A stretch of DNA of 64,000 bases from an uncultured bacterium (GCA_947073545.1 CAMTMP010000002.1:205943-269942), one strand, 5' to 3'. Positions 1 through 9,418 are shown, counted from the first letter of the stretch. The notes: generated by a model not told the origin, from the sequence alone. Numbers and translations are program-made.

Positions 1-2312
1 CTGGCGGATGAATGTTCGGCCACTTCGTCCGTATTGATTCCCTCGATAATGATATCCTGAAACTTTGACAGATTGTTATTGCCTGACTGCAGACTCTCCA
101 TCCAGCCGCCGCCTCTGGTTTTTTTCTCTTCCGGAATCCATTTTAGAAGTGCCATATGAAGGGTTCTTCTGTCAATGGGTTTCGTAAGGAAATCTTGGAA
201 GCCGTTTGCCAGAAAAGTCTCGCGTACCCCCTCCATGGCGTTGGCAGTCAGCGCAATGATGATCGGAAGAACGCCGTTTTCACCGCATTCGCTGCGGATA
301 TGGCTTACCGACTCTATGCCGTCCATACCGGGCATCATGTGATCCATGAAAATAATATCGAACAGTGTGCCCCTGACGTATTGGATTGCTTCTATGCCGC
401 TTTCCGCTTCGGTTATTTCCAGATCATAAGTCTGCAATAGTGATCTGGCCACCTTTCTGTTGATCATATTGTCATCCACCACCAGTACCCGACAGTTCTT
501 TGACTTAAACGGTTCTAGAGGCTGCTCTTTTTGTATTTCCTCCTCGGGGACTTCTGACAAAGGTCTGCTGTCCGCCACCTTTTGCAAAATATCTACCGTA
601 AACGTGGAGCCTTCACCGTATACGCTCTCCACCTTGATAGAACCGTTCATCAATTCCGCCAGATGTTTCGTGATGGAGAGACCAAGTCCCGTACCTTCTA
701 CGCTCCGGCTCCGTTTGGAATCAAGCTGCCGGAAATTTTCAAATATCTTTTCAATATCTTCTTTGCGGATGCCGCATCCGGTATCTTCTATGCTGAAAAT
801 CAGCCGTTCCGTATCGGGGATATCTCCGGGCATCCCGGCGACGGAAATTTTGACATGCCCCTCTTTTGTGAATTTGAGCGCGTTGTTCAGCAGATTAATG
901 AGAATCTGTTTGATTCTGCCTTCGTCCCCCAGATAACGGCAGGGAAGTTCCATATCGAGTTCACTCAGCAGCATCAGACCGTGCTGGGAGGCAACGATAT
1001 CCATCATATTGAGCACTTCGTTGATCAGCGACTTCAAGTGATATTCCGACAACACCAGATTCATTTTCCCGGCCTCCACCTTGGACAGGTCGAGAATATC
1101 ATTGATCAGTGCCAGCAGATTGCGGGAGGAAGATTTGATGTCGCAGGCATAACCATATACCTTCTTGCCGATGCTCTCCTCCATAATAATATCGCTCAAG
1201 CCGACAATCGCGTTCATCGGCGTACGTATTTCGTGGGACATATTTGCAAGAAAGGCGCTCTTTGCAATGTTTGCCTGCTCCGCTTGTTCGCGCACCCGCT
1301 TGATCTCTTCGATATAATTTCTGGTTTCCGTTACATCGAGAATCAAAATGACGTATCCCTTTATCTCATCGTATTTGTCAGGAATCTGCTGTACATGTCC
1401 CTGATAAAAACTGCCGTTTAAATTAAATTCTTCCCGCGTATCATCGTCAAGCATACTCTGAGGGAATCCATCCAACTCTCCGATGTGCTTTCCGACCGCG
1501 CCCGGATTCAGATCATGAAAAATCGCGGCGGCAGCCGGATTGTAGCTGACAATCCGTTTGTGTTTGTCTATCGCGATGACACCGTCATTCATATTGTCAA
1601 GCAAAATGCCGGAGGCCAAACTGCCGAAATCATATACCTTCCGGCTCCAGATCAGAATAACCACACAGGAAAGTATGATACCCAACACGAACGGCGTCAG
1701 ATCGTAAACGCTGAAAAGTTTCAAAACATAGGAACACAATACAACCACCGGCAGAAAAGAAAGCCCCAGAATCAGCAGATATTTTCTGTCAGCGGCATAA
1801 TCCGGTTTTTTGAGACAAACATGAATCAGTGAAAACAGGGAGAGCGAATAGGGGATGATCGTACCGCATACCATAAAGAGCCAGTAGCCGGGACCGTATT
1901 CCAGATTCAGATAATGATGGCCCTGCGCCGTCTGCATCCACTCTGCACTGCGGTAAAAAAGAGTGTGATAATCGCATGTAAACACAAGTCCGAGGATAAC
2001 AAAATCGGCAAGCCGGATAAATTTGAAGAGTTTTACCGGCGGTTTTAGAAAACAGTAGCTAAACATGAAATAACAGTAAGTAATCGGAACAATCAGGGAA
2101 CCGAGATACTGTACTTTCACGGAGACAAGAGCCGCCTCCAGCGTGGGCGCTGTCAGCTCTAAAAGATAGCCGACATTTTGCACAAGAGAACCTATCAAAA
2201 AATACTGCATCAGCTTTTGTTCTTTGGAGCCGTCCCCTCTTAACAAAAGCGTTAATGCAACACATATTACACTGATACCTAAAATGCCAAGCCCTACAAA
2301 AACGGTAGTCAT
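1..2312 (-). CDS. Hybrid sensor histidine kinase, 3' end beyond window
   Basis: Membrane sensor kinase with its own receiver, transferring phosphate from His to Asp. The first 770 codons are present and the C-terminus lies outside the window. Residues about 1-230 hold roughly seven hydrophobic segments (7TM-type kinase input domain). A PAS-like segment follows (NMNDGVIAIDKHKRI), then the HisKA box with SHEIRTPMNAI, an HATPase domain (N box INLLNNALKFT, G boxes EDTGCGI and GTGLGLSI) and a receiver with VVDDNMINR, the acceptor Asp in IIFMDHMMPGMDG and the Lys in LTKPID. Translation starts at ATG 2312 behind a promoter at 2368-2396; the ribosome site is weak. No partner regulator is visible. A C-terminal Hpt domain is possible but unseen. 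The signal is unknown. Confidence 0.93.
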   Translation of the reverse strand, partial: MTTVFVGLGILGISVICVALTLLLRGDGSKEQKLMQYFLIGSLVQNVGYLLELTAPTLEAALVSVKVQYLGSLIVPITYCYFMFSYCFLKPPVKLFKFIRLADFVILGLVFTCDYHTLFYRSAEWMQTAQGHHYLNLEYGPGYWLFMVCGTIIPYSLSLFSLIHVCLKKPDYAADRKYLLILGLSFLPVVVLCSYVLKLFSVYDLTPFVLGIILSCVVILIWSRKVYDFGSLASGILLDNMNDGVIAIDKHKRIVSYNPAAAAIFHDLNPGAVGKHIGELDGFPQSMLDDDTREEFNLNGSFYQGHVQQIPDKYDEIKGYVILILDVTETRNYIEEIKRVREQAEQANIAKSAFLANMSHEIRTPMNAIVGLSDIIMEESIGKKVYGYACDIKSSSRNLLALINDILDLSKVEAGKMNLVLSEYHLKSLINEVLNMMDIVASQHGLMLLSELDMELPCRYLGDEGRIKQILINLLNNALKFTKEGHVKISVAGMPGDIPDTERLIFSIEDTGCGIRKEDIEKIFENFRQLDSKRSRSVEGTGLGLSITKHLAELMNGSIKVESVYGEGSTFTVDILQKVADSRPLSEVPEEEIQKEQPLEPFKSKNCRVLVVDDNMINRKVARSLLQTYDLEITEAESGIEAIQYVRGTLFDIIFMDHMMPGMDGIESVSHIRSECGENGVLPIIIALTANAMEGVRETFLANGFQDFLTKPIDRRTLHMALLKWIPEEKKTRGGGWMESLQSGNNNLSKFQDIIIEGINTDEVAEHSSA

Positions 2313-2367
2313 AATTTTAGTCCACCCGACAAAATTTATAGTTTTTTATCAATGCACAATTGTGTTT

Positions 2368-2396
2368 ATTATACCAGTTCTTTCCACCGAAAACAA
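2368..2396 (-). promoter_or_regulatory. SigA-type promoter of the hybrid kinase
   Basis: Read on the minus strand: -35 TTGTTT (2391-2396), 17-bp spacer, consensus -10 TATAAT (2368-2373). It lies about 55 bp upstream of the kinase start codon. Confidence 0.6.
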
Positions 2397-2427
2397 GTAT
2401 CGGCCACCATTTGATCACGCTTTATAG

Positions 2428-2958
2428 TCATTCGATTTCGTCATGACTGCGCTTTGCGCGTATCGTGAACAAGGTTTCCAGCTCCTCGTCTTTATAGTAA
2501 AAGAGCAAAAAGATACATAGAACCGCTACCCCGACAGTGATGTAAATGTCTGCCACGTTAAATTTCGGAAAATTGATCGGTACGAAATAGATAAAGTCCA
2601 CCACATAATTTCGGCTTACCCGGTCGATCAGGTTCCCCACCGCCCCGCTTATAATGAACAGCATACACAGACGCATCGGGACAAAACGTTTCCCCTCCGG
2701 CAGAGTAAAATATTTCCACAAAAGAAGCAGGGTAACGATCGTCGTCAGAGCAATCAGGAAAGTCTGCTTTCCCATAAAGGAACTGAAGGCCGCCCCTGTG
2801 TTTTCCAGATAGGAAAATTCCAGTACACGGTTTAGAATCACAAAGGGTTCCTGCCCTTTCAGATGGACCACGGCAAGTCTTTTTGTGTACTGATCTGCAA
2901 GAAGCAGGCTGCATAATGCAATGACAGACAAAATAAGATGTTGTTTCTTTATTTTCAT
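2428..2958 (-). CDS. lspA: Lipoprotein signal peptidase (signal peptidase II)
   Basis: Membrane aspartic protease that removes signal peptides from lipoproteins after diacylglyceryl transfer. The 176 residues match the family length and show four hydrophobic segments. Family motifs are present: YLENTGAAFS (about 50-59), GNLIDR (108-113), VVDFIYF with catalytic Asp121, and FNVADIYI with catalytic Asp137. The tail is charged and cytoplasmic. It follows the Nudix gene on the same strand. Substrates in this window include the lipoprotein at 50292-50933. The ribosome site (AAGGA) is rather distant from the ATG. Confidence 0.97.
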   Translation of the reverse strand: MKIKKQHLILSVIALCSLLLADQYTKRLAVVHLKGQEPFVILNRVLEFSYLENTGAAFSSFMGKQTFLIALTTIVTLLLLWKYFTLPEGKRFVPMRLCMLFIISGAVGNLIDRVSRNYVVDFIYFVPINFPKFNVADIYITVGVAVLCIFLLFYYKDEELETLFTIRAKRSHDEIE

Positions 2959-3035
2959 AATTAGAACAGCGTATTCCTTTCTCTTATAATTTCAAATATT
3001 TCACAGCACAATGACTAAATCAGTCAAGAAAAGAG

Positions 3036-3599
3036 CTAATTCAAAAATGAAGGATTCCCTGCAAAAAAGAAAGCGGCTATCTGCGCGCGGGAACTGAACT
3101 CTTCTGTCTCCAACAGTTCGCGCACTTCTTTCTTCGTATAAAAATCTGCGGTAATCTGTTCATTTTCTGAGGTGTGGTCCTCAAAATTTCCTTCCGCGTC
3201 CACAAAGGCGATCTGTGTTTTCACATCGGAGAACGCTACCGCCGCAAATGAGGGAGGGAGAACGCTGTGAATTTTCTTTATGCCGAGTCCGGTTTCCTCG
3301 TACAGTTCCCGCTGGATACACTCTTCCAGAGATTCCCCTTCGTTGATCATGCCTGCGCACAGGTTGTAGACAAAACGGTTGACGCCCATGCGAAATTCCC
3401 GAAGAAGCAGCATTTTCCCTTCATGGAACGCAACGATGGAGACACCGCTGACACGCTGTCCGATGGCTTCCGGGCCGGAAATCTCATGGCGGCTGACGAT
3501 CTCATACTTCTTTTCACGTCCCGCCTTATTTTGGTAGGTCAGTTCATAATTTTTCAGGTATTTTCCGTCCTTTACCTTCTCCATATGTAAAAGTTTCAT
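3036..3599 (-). CDS. Nudix hydrolase, ADP-ribose pyrophosphatase-like
   Basis: Hydrolyses a nucleoside diphosphate linked to another moiety; by resemblance the substrate may be ADP-ribose, but this is inference. The Nudix box is complete at residues 83-105 (G-x5-E-x7-REL-x-EETGL), which supplies the metal-binding glutamates. Length 187 residues is typical of the ADP-ribose pyrophosphatase group. Its ATG overlaps the TGA of the RNase G gene (ATGA), so the two are probably translationally coupled. No targeting signal is seen; it should be cytoplasmic. Confidence 0.88.
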   Translation of the reverse strand: MKLLHMEKVKDGKYLKNYELTYQNKAGREKKYEIVSRHEISGPEAIGQRVSGVSIVAFHEGKMLLLREFRMGVNRFVYNLCAGMINEGESLEECIQRELYEETGLGIKKIHSVLPPSFAAVAFSDVKTQIAFVDAEGNFEDHTSENEQITADFYTKKEVRELLETEEFSSRAQIAAFFFAGNPSFLN

Positions 3600-4804
3600 G
3601 TCAGTCTGTTCCTTTCTGCTGATAACTGTTCCGCAAGGCTTGGGGCGACCTTCTTTCTGGTCAGCTCCATCAGTCCAAGCGCGGTCATATCCAAAGCCCT
3701 CGCGGGAATGGGATCTTTCTTTAACAGTGTGCGCATGTATTCTAATAGCGCCGTTTCCCGTTCTCTGCTTTTTAAATTGATAAAGTCCACAAGAATCATG
3801 CCGGAGAGGTTTCGCGCCCGCAGATGCACGGCAATCATTTCTGCGGCCTCTCTGTTGATACGGTAAAATGTCTCCTCCTTGTCTTTCCCGGACTCACACT
3901 TTCCCGTATTGACGTCAATGGAAATCAGAGCCTCCGTAGGCTCGATCACCAGATAACCGCCCGATTTCAGCCATACTTTTTTGGCGATAAGCTCCTGTAA
4001 GCGCTGTTCCACCGAATACAGCTTATGAAGCGGCAGAAGGGCATCTTCGTAGAGCCTGATGGGAATAGCCGCCTCTTTGCACGGTTCCAACAACGTATCG
4101 TATACTTCCGGAAGGTCGGTTATGACCTCTTCGTATTCGTTCCGGTAGGCGTTTTCCACAAAGGAAACATAATCCGGCTTATTCCGGTACAGACAGCTGT
4201 AACAAGTGCGTGATGACGCAATCTCAAGAATATGCGTAAGGGTATCAACCAAAGCTTCCGCTTCTGCAAGAAGCGGTTCCTCGCTGTCTAACGTTCCGGC
4301 GTTCGTTCTCACAATAAGCCGAAAATGCGCGGAAAGCTCTTTCAGCTTTTGGGACTCACGAAAATGCGCCTGCTTGGAAGCATCCAGCTTGGCGGAAACC
4401 TGTATACCGTCCTTTGATCCTTTGGGTTTTATGCCGACCACCACGTACTGTCCTGGCAGGGAAAGTCCGGTAGTCACGCCGGCCAGCTTTGTTTTCATCG
4501 GTTCTTTGGCAATCTGTACGAGCACTTCGTCACCGGCTTTTAGTCTGCCGTCCGGCTTGCGGTTTAACACAAAAGCGGAAGCGGCTTCGGTAATCGGCAG
4601 GAATGTCAGATACTTTTTGCCCAAATCTATGAAAGCGGCGTTAATATTGGGAGAAATGCTTTGTACTTTGCCGATGCAGATATCGCCCACGGCTGCGGCG
4701 GTATCGTTCTGTGCACGGGCGGAAAGAATCCGGCTGCCGTTGATCAGAAGACTTAGGCGTCTGCCTTGCAGTTTCAGTATGAGAATCTTGCCGTCTTGAG
4801 CCAT
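3596..4804 (-). CDS. rng: Ribonuclease G/E family endoribonuclease
   Basis: Single-strand RNA endonuclease acting in rRNA maturation and mRNA decay. The N-terminal S1 domain is visible (GDICIGKVQSISPNINAAFIDLG). The catalytic core carries both metal-binding aspartates in SIDVNTG and ILVDFINL. It ends soon after LGLMELTRKK, without the zinc-link CPxC or the scaffold tail of RNase E, so it is the short RNase G type (402 residues). The start chosen is ATG 4804, 11 bases after AGGAG; the ATG at 4813 would sit only 2 bases from that site. In clostridia RNase G often neighbours the two radical-SAM-type proteins found here at 6039-8741. Confidence 0.93.
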   Translation of the reverse strand: MAQDGKILILKLQGRRLSLLINGSRILSARAQNDTAAAVGDICIGKVQSISPNINAAFIDLGKKYLTFLPITEAASAFVLNRKPDGRLKAGDEVLVQIAKEPMKTKLAGVTTGLSLPGQYVVVGIKPKGSKDGIQVSAKLDASKQAHFRESQKLKELSAHFRLIVRTNAGTLDSEEPLLAEAEALVDTLTHILEIASSRTCYSCLYRNKPDYVSFVENAYRNEYEEVITDLPEVYDTLLEPCKEAAIPIRLYEDALLPLHKLYSVEQRLQELIAKKVWLKSGGYLVIEPTEALISIDVNTGKCESGKDKEETFYRINREAAEMIAVHLRARNLSGMILVDFINLKSRERETALLEYMRTLLKKDPIPARALDMTALGLMELTRKKVAPSLAEQLSAERNRLT

Positions 4805-4955
4805 GGAAGGCATATCTCCTTTCCGTTTATATAGCAATCGCGTACATTATAACAAATTATCTCTATTTCAACAAATCGGCTGTAAAACAGTTCAAGGACT
4901 ATGTTGCCATAGCCCTTGTCTGATGTCAATGCGTTTCCTATAAAAATGGGGTAAT

Positions 4956-5270
4956 TCACAGTTTATATTTCACCGCTGTCCCGTAAGCGATCGCTTCCGC
5001 CGCGCCCTGCATGATGGAGGAAGACGCGTAGCGGATATTGATGATGGCATCCGCCCCCATGGTTTCCGCCTCGTCCACCATGCGCTTGATGGCAATCTGC
5101 CTTGCCTGATTGAGCATCTCCGTGTATTCCTTCAGTTCTCCGCCGACAAGCGTTTTGATGCCTGCCATGAAATCGCGTCCCACGTTTCTGCACTGGACGA
5201 CGTTCCCTTTGACGATTCCCAATGTTTCCAGTTCTTTTCCTGTGATAAAATCAGTATTTACGAGCAGCAT
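4956..5270 (-). CDS. YbjQ/UPF0145 family protein
   Basis: Small (104 residues) cytoplasmic protein of the YbjQ (UPF0145, DUF74) family, sometimes described as a putative heavy-metal-binding domain; biochemical role unproven. Recognised by the opening NTDFITGKELETLGIVKG, the central GGELKEYTEML and the ending GADAIINIRY with an alanine/glycine-rich tail. Start ATG 5270 has AAGGAGG 8 bases upstream and overlaps the end of the merR gene by 20 bp, so it is co-transcribed with that regulator and is the obvious candidate target of it. Confidence 0.85.
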   Translation of the reverse strand: MLLVNTDFITGKELETLGIVKGNVVQCRNVGRDFMAGIKTLVGGELKEYTEMLNQARQIAIKRMVDEAETMGADAIINIRYASSSIMQGAAEAIAYGTAVKYKL

Positions 5271-5892
5271 CCTCTTCTCCTCCTTCAATCTCCTTCATTC
5301 TTTGTAACAGCACGGCAACAATCGCCAGGATCATAACAACAGGAACCAGAATAAACAGTCCCGCTGCGAGCAAGGGCATGTCGTCAGCCAGATATGCCCA
5401 GATTGTAAAAGCAATGATCCCAACCATCAGCAAAATAACCAGGCCGCTGAAAATCATGGGCGCCAGCTTCTTCTGCAGAATGTCGTGTCTGTTTACATTT
5501 AAGAATTTTGTGCCTTCCTGTTCCATTACTACCATCCTTTCTAAGTATTGGTCAGGAGAAAAGGCGGCATACTGACATGTTTCCTCGCTCAGCATCCGGC
5601 ACAGGCGGGTGGTCTCTTCGAGGCTTGCTCTTTCCCTCTCCAATAGGATGACCTGCCTTTGCAGGGCATCTGAAAGAAGCAGATCGCCTTTCTGGATCCT
5701 TCTGATCTCTTCGATGGGAAGGGAAAGTTTCCGCAGCATCTTGATTTTCTTCAGTTCGGTGACGTCTTCCTCTGAATAATCCCTATACCCGTTTTCCATA
5801 TTGCGTTTGGGACTCAGAAGCCCCTGCTGTTCATAGAAACGGATATTCTTTTTTGTGATGTCTACCTGCCGTTCCACCTCATTGATTTTCAT
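5251..5892 (-). CDS. MerR-family regulator with C-terminal membrane domain
   Basis: DNA-binding regulator of the MerR family. Residues 1-70 form the winged helix-turn-helix (NIRFYEQQGLLSP, YRDYSEEDV), followed by a dimerisation coiled coil to about residue 125. Instead of a cysteine-containing sensor loop the C-terminus has two hydrophobic segments (MIFSGLVILLMVGIIAFTIW; LLAAGLFILVPVVMILAIVA), so the protein appears anchored in the membrane. 213 residues from ATG 5892, preceded by AAGGAGG at 6 bases. Its own promoter (5938-5968) has the 19-bp spacer typical of MerR-controlled promoters, suggesting autoregulation. Effector unknown; envelope stress is a guess. Confidence 0.88.
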   Translation of the reverse strand: MKINEVERQVDITKKNIRFYEQQGLLSPKRNMENGYRDYSEEDVTELKKIKMLRKLSLPIEEIRRIQKGDLLLSDALQRQVILLERERASLEETTRLCRMLSEETCQYAAFSPDQYLERMVVMEQEGTKFLNVNRHDILQKKLAPMIFSGLVILLMVGIIAFTIWAYLADDMPLLAAGLFILVPVVMILAIVAVLLQRMKEIEGGEEDAARKY

Positions 5893-5937
5893 GCGAATCC
5901 TCCTTGCCGAAACCGTCGGTTTTCTCCTGTTACGGAC

Positions 5938-5968
5938 AGAATAAGGCCTCCACAAGGTGGAAGGTCAA
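5938..5968 (-). promoter_or_regulatory. MerR-type promoter with 19-bp spacer and dyad operator
   Basis: On the minus strand: -35 TTGACC (5963-5968), a 19-bp spacer, -10 TATTCT (5938-5943). The spacer holds a dyad, CCTTCCAC / GTGGAGG. Overlong spacers with a central dyad are the hallmark of promoters that MerR proteins activate by untwisting DNA. It lies directly upstream of the merR gene. Confidence 0.72.
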
Positions 5969-6038
5969 GGGAAATTTTTTATTTTTTTCGTTTTTTCAAT
6001 TTTCGGATATTTTTGAGGATGCCCCGTTCCTTTTGAGA

Positions 6039-6737
6039 TCAGCTTTCCTGCAAAAGAAGCGGCACGAGGTGTCTTGGTTCCCCCTCCTTAGAAAGATTGG
6101 TATAGGTCTCCAGTCTCGTCACCTGTACGTCGGATACAAGTATGCCGCAGCCCGCGAAGGCGCAGAACTGTTCAAAAACCACCGTCGGTTTGATGTTGCC
6201 GCCGCTGCTGGCGTCCACAAGCATATGGATCGCGCCGTCCTGTGCGTCGATCTCATAGATGCCCTGCTTTAAGTCCAGTTCCACCACGCTCTTTTTCGTT
6301 TCCTTTGTATACGGAATATGGGCCTGCACGTAAAACTGGCTGATTTTTTCTGGCAGGTCGTTAATCGGGAAATCCCCTTCCTTCATCTGCAGACGGTAGG
6401 AAGCCGCAGCCACGCTTGCCATGGCATTTTTGGTCTGATCCGGCAGTACGTTTACGGCAAGTACTTCCACACCTTCCACCATAACCCGGTTCAGCGCGTC
6501 TTTCATATTCTCCGGTGTCGACATGGATAAAACTTCCAAATCCATGTATTCGCCCAGGCTCTCGATTCCCACACCGAGGGGCGCGGCAAAGGACATAATC
6601 TGGTGAGGGCTGAATCCTTCTGAATATTTCACGTCAATGCCGGCCCGCCTGACTGCTTTCTGAAAAAAGCGCATCATGTCGAGGTGCCCTATAAATTTCA
6701 TGACGCCGTATTTGGCGAATTTGATTCTGACTTTCAT
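6039..6737 (-). CDS. TIGR03936-type radical-SAM-associated protein (DUF2344)
   Basis: Protein of unknown biochemical function in the DUF2344/TIGR03936 family, which is nearly always coded next to, or fused to, a TIGR03960 radical SAM enzyme, as here. The N-terminus is typical (KYGVMKFIGHLDMMRFFQKA, then YSEGFSPHQ and PLGVGIES). It has no CxxxCxxC cluster of its own. Start ATG 6737 is preceded by GGAG at 6 bases; 232 residues. The gap to the upstream partner is only about 80 bp, so the two likely form one transcript. A link to RNA or ribosome modification is inference from genome context. Confidence 0.85.
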   Translation of the reverse strand: MKVRIKFAKYGVMKFIGHLDMMRFFQKAVRRAGIDVKYSEGFSPHQIMSFAAPLGVGIESLGEYMDLEVLSMSTPENMKDALNRVMVEGVEVLAVNVLPDQTKNAMASVAAASYRLQMKEGDFPINDLPEKISQFYVQAHIPYTKETKKSVVELDLKQGIYEIDAQDGAIHMLVDASSGGNIKPTVVFEQFCAFAGCGILVSDVQVTRLETYTNLSKEGEPRHLVPLLLQES

Positions 6738-6815
6738 GTAAATCTCCATTCCGCCGCCTTTCAGTTGGCGGCACATATTATAATGAAAGTTCTACTTTCT
6801 TTCACAGTAAATACC

Positions 6816-8741
6816 TCAATCTGCTTTCATACCGCTGGTTGATACGTTTTCTAAGGGACCGTTCACAGCCGTGTCCCTGTTTTCACAGCAAATACCGGTT
6901 TGGAACCGGTTCGCTCCACACCCCTGGCACTGAACCCTACAGTTAGGGGAAACTGTCTGCGCCTGTGCCTTTTTCCACTCCCGCAGTAAAAATTCTCTTG
7001 TCACGCCACAGTTTATGAAATCCCACGGGAATATCTCGTCGTCCGTCCGCGCCCTTGTCGTGTAAAAGCCGATATCCAATCCGCACTCCTTGAAGCTCTC
7101 AAGCCACAGGTTGTTGTGAAAATACTCGCTCCACGAATCAAACAGACAGCCTTTTTCATAGGCTTTTTGTATCGCTCTTGCCACACGACGGTCTCCTCTG
7201 GCAAAGATGCCCTCTAGGACGCTCACATCCGCCTCATGCCAGTTATATTTGATACTCTTTTGGTTTAACTGGCTCATAATGCCTTTCTTTGTCAGGTGCG
7301 CCTTGTCGAGAAATGCCTCTTTTGTGCACATGGGCGCCCACTGGAACGGCGTGAAAGGCTTGGGGATAAAGAAAGAAGTGCTGGTGATGATCTGCACTTT
7401 GCCGTTCACCCGCCTGTCCTTCGGCACGGCTTCAAAGAAGGCAGCCGCGATTTTGTTGGAGAGGGCGCCGATCCCGAGAATATCATCCTCTGTCTCCGTG
7501 GGAAGCCCCAGCATAAAATACAGCTTCACCCGTGTCCATCCGCCCTCGAAGGCAAGCGTTGCGCCATTTATGATGTCCTCCTCCGTAAGCCCTTTGTTGA
7601 TGACGTCCCTAAGCCGCTGGCTGCCCGCCTCCGGCGCAAAGGTGAGGCTGCTCTTCTTCACGTCCTGCACTTTGCTCATCACGTCAAGTGAAAAGGCGTC
7701 GATGCGCAGGGACGGCAGAGAAATATTGACGTGCTGCTGCCCGCACGCCTCAATTAAGAAGTCTAAAAGCTCGTCCAGCCTTGTATAATCGCTGGAACTT
7801 AAGGAGCTTAAGGAAACCTCCTCATGCCCCGTGTTTTTTAACATTTCCACGGCATATGCCTTTAACTTGTCCACATCCCGCTCCCGCACGGGACGGTAAA
7901 TCTGGCCTGCCTGACAGAAACGGCATCCTCTGATACAGCCGCGCTGGATTTCCAAAACGATCCGGTCCTGCGTTACCTTGATAAAGGGAACGACAGGTTT
8001 CAGGGGATAATGCACCTGCGTCATATCCGTTACGATTTCTTTCACAATCACGTCGGGGATATCCTCGTAAGTTTTTTTCCGTCCCGCGATCGTGCCGTCC
8101 TCATGATACAGTTCCTCATAAAACCGGGGCACATAAATACCGGGAATTTTCGCTGCGCCGTGCAGGAAGTCCTCTCTCGTACCGCCGTTTACCTTATTTT
8201 CCAGATACCAGTCAATCAGGGGGCGGTACTGCGTTTCTCCCTCGCCGATATAGAACAGATCAAAGAAGTCCGCAATGGGTTCCGGGTTGTAGACGCAGGG
8301 GCCGCCGCCTATTACGATGGGCATATCCTCCCCGCGCTCCTTTGCCAAAAGCGGGATCTGCGACAGCTCCAGCACTTGCAGAATATTGGTGTAACACATC
8401 TCGTACTGGATGGTGATGCCGAGAAAATCCATATTTTTCACAGGCTCTTGGGATTCCAGACAAAACAGGGGAATGGACTCTCGGCGCATGATCCGGTCCA
8501 GATCTACCCAGGGGGAATAGACGCGCTCGCACCAGACGTCATCCCACTCGTTAAGCATGCCGTAAAGAATCTGGATGCCCAGATGGGACATCCCGATCTC
8601 GTAGACATCGGGAAAACACATGGCAAAACGCAGGGCGACTTTTTCCTTGTCCTTTATGACGGAATTGTATTCGTTTCCGATGTACCTGGCAGGTTTTTCC
8701 ACCTGCATCAGAATGTTGTCATGCAGCGCTAATTTTCTCAT
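6816..8741 (-). CDS. TIGR03960 family B12-binding radical SAM protein
   Basis: Radical SAM enzyme of uncharacterised function. The N-terminal third resembles a cobalamin-binding Rossmann domain (FPDVYEIGMSHLGIQILYG). The radical SAM cluster motif is present in QRGCIRGCRFCQAG (three Cys coordinating the 4Fe-4S cluster), and an extra Cys-rich knuckle lies near the C-terminus (CRVQCQGCGANRF). The chosen start gives 641 residues; a longer in-frame start at 8822 has no better ribosome site. Its partner at 6039-6737 follows, a pairing conserved across clostridia near rng and rplU. Confidence 0.9.
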   Translation of the reverse strand: MRKLALHDNILMQVEKPARYIGNEYNSVIKDKEKVALRFAMCFPDVYEIGMSHLGIQILYGMLNEWDDVWCERVYSPWVDLDRIMRRESIPLFCLESQEPVKNMDFLGITIQYEMCYTNILQVLELSQIPLLAKERGEDMPIVIGGGPCVYNPEPIADFFDLFYIGEGETQYRPLIDWYLENKVNGGTREDFLHGAAKIPGIYVPRFYEELYHEDGTIAGRKKTYEDIPDVIVKEIVTDMTQVHYPLKPVVPFIKVTQDRIVLEIQRGCIRGCRFCQAGQIYRPVRERDVDKLKAYAVEMLKNTGHEEVSLSSLSSSDYTRLDELLDFLIEACGQQHVNISLPSLRIDAFSLDVMSKVQDVKKSSLTFAPEAGSQRLRDVINKGLTEEDIINGATLAFEGGWTRVKLYFMLGLPTETEDDILGIGALSNKIAAAFFEAVPKDRRVNGKVQIITSTSFFIPKPFTPFQWAPMCTKEAFLDKAHLTKKGIMSQLNQKSIKYNWHEADVSVLEGIFARGDRRVARAIQKAYEKGCLFDSWSEYFHNNLWLESFKECGLDIGFYTTRARTDDEIFPWDFINCGVTREFLLREWKKAQAQTVSPNCRVQCQGCGANRFQTGICCENRDTAVNGPLENVSTSGMKAD

Positions 8742-8874
8742 AAACAATGTACCTTGCCTTTTTATAGTAAGTATATCGCTTGACGGATTGTTTGACGTCA
8801 TTATATTACCACAAACGCGCACTCAATTCCATTATATTTTGTTTTCATTTCTTGCTGTCCGCTTATGTATTATT

Positions 8875-9288
8875 TTATTGAAACAAATCCGCAAGTTCCT
8901 CCATCACGGCATTTTCGCCGCCGTCGTACAGGTGAAAGCTGTCCGCCACAATCATATCGTAGACATCTCCCGTACTGTATGACAGGATCTTGCTGTTCCT
9001 TGTGTCACAAAGGAGAAATCCTACAAACAGGAGTACGGAGAGCACCATCCGGTACTTGAACCCGCCTGAGACATTTCCCGGAATCCGATCCATGTTTTCG
9101 CCGTTTCCATTGTCTGGAAAGCCGTCGTTCCCTGAAAGCAGTCCCTTTTCGTACAGCGGCACGGCGCTCTCCTTCCCGTAAAGAATATGTTCCCGCTGTC
9201 TGAGCTTTAAGCGGTTTCCCAGATTTTCCTCCCTGATATATCTGGCCAGCTCCATTCTTTTTTCAGGCGTCAATTTCTTTTCTGTCAT
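8875..9288 (-). CDS. Hypothetical protein with one membrane segment
   Basis: I do not recognise this 137-residue protein. It opens with a charged helix (TPEKRMELARYIREENLGNRLKL) that could fold as a short coil, then has one hydrophobic segment (MVLSVLLFVGFLLC, about 81-94), then an acidic C-terminal stretch. The start ATG 9288 follows AAAGGA at a suitable distance. It stands alone between the terminator of the his unit and the radical SAM gene. Membrane location is inferred from the single segment; topology is unclear. Confidence 0.65.
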   Translation of the reverse strand: MTEKKLTPEKRMELARYIREENLGNRLKLRQREHILYGKESAVPLYEKGLLSGNDGFPDNGNGENMDRIPGNVSGGFKYRMVLSVLLFVGFLLCDTRNSKILSYSTGDVYDMIVADSFHLYDGGENAVMEELADLFQ

Positions 9289-9387
9289 TTATGTTTCCTT
9301 TCCGTCTGCCATGTCCCCGATTTCAAAAACGAAACCGTGACAGGTTAAAATTCGTTCTTTGTCCCTATATTTTATGCCAAATTGCGC

Positions 9388-9418
9388 AAAAAAAGAACGC
9401 ACCCGGAAAGGTACGTCC
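9388..9418 (-). terminator. Intrinsic terminator of the his transcription unit
   Basis: Minus-strand hairpin with a 9-bp stem (arms 9410-9418 and 9395-9403, two G-U pairs), a 6-base loop, and a run of seven T at 9394-9388. It lies about 40 bp after the hisIE stop. Confidence 0.8.
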
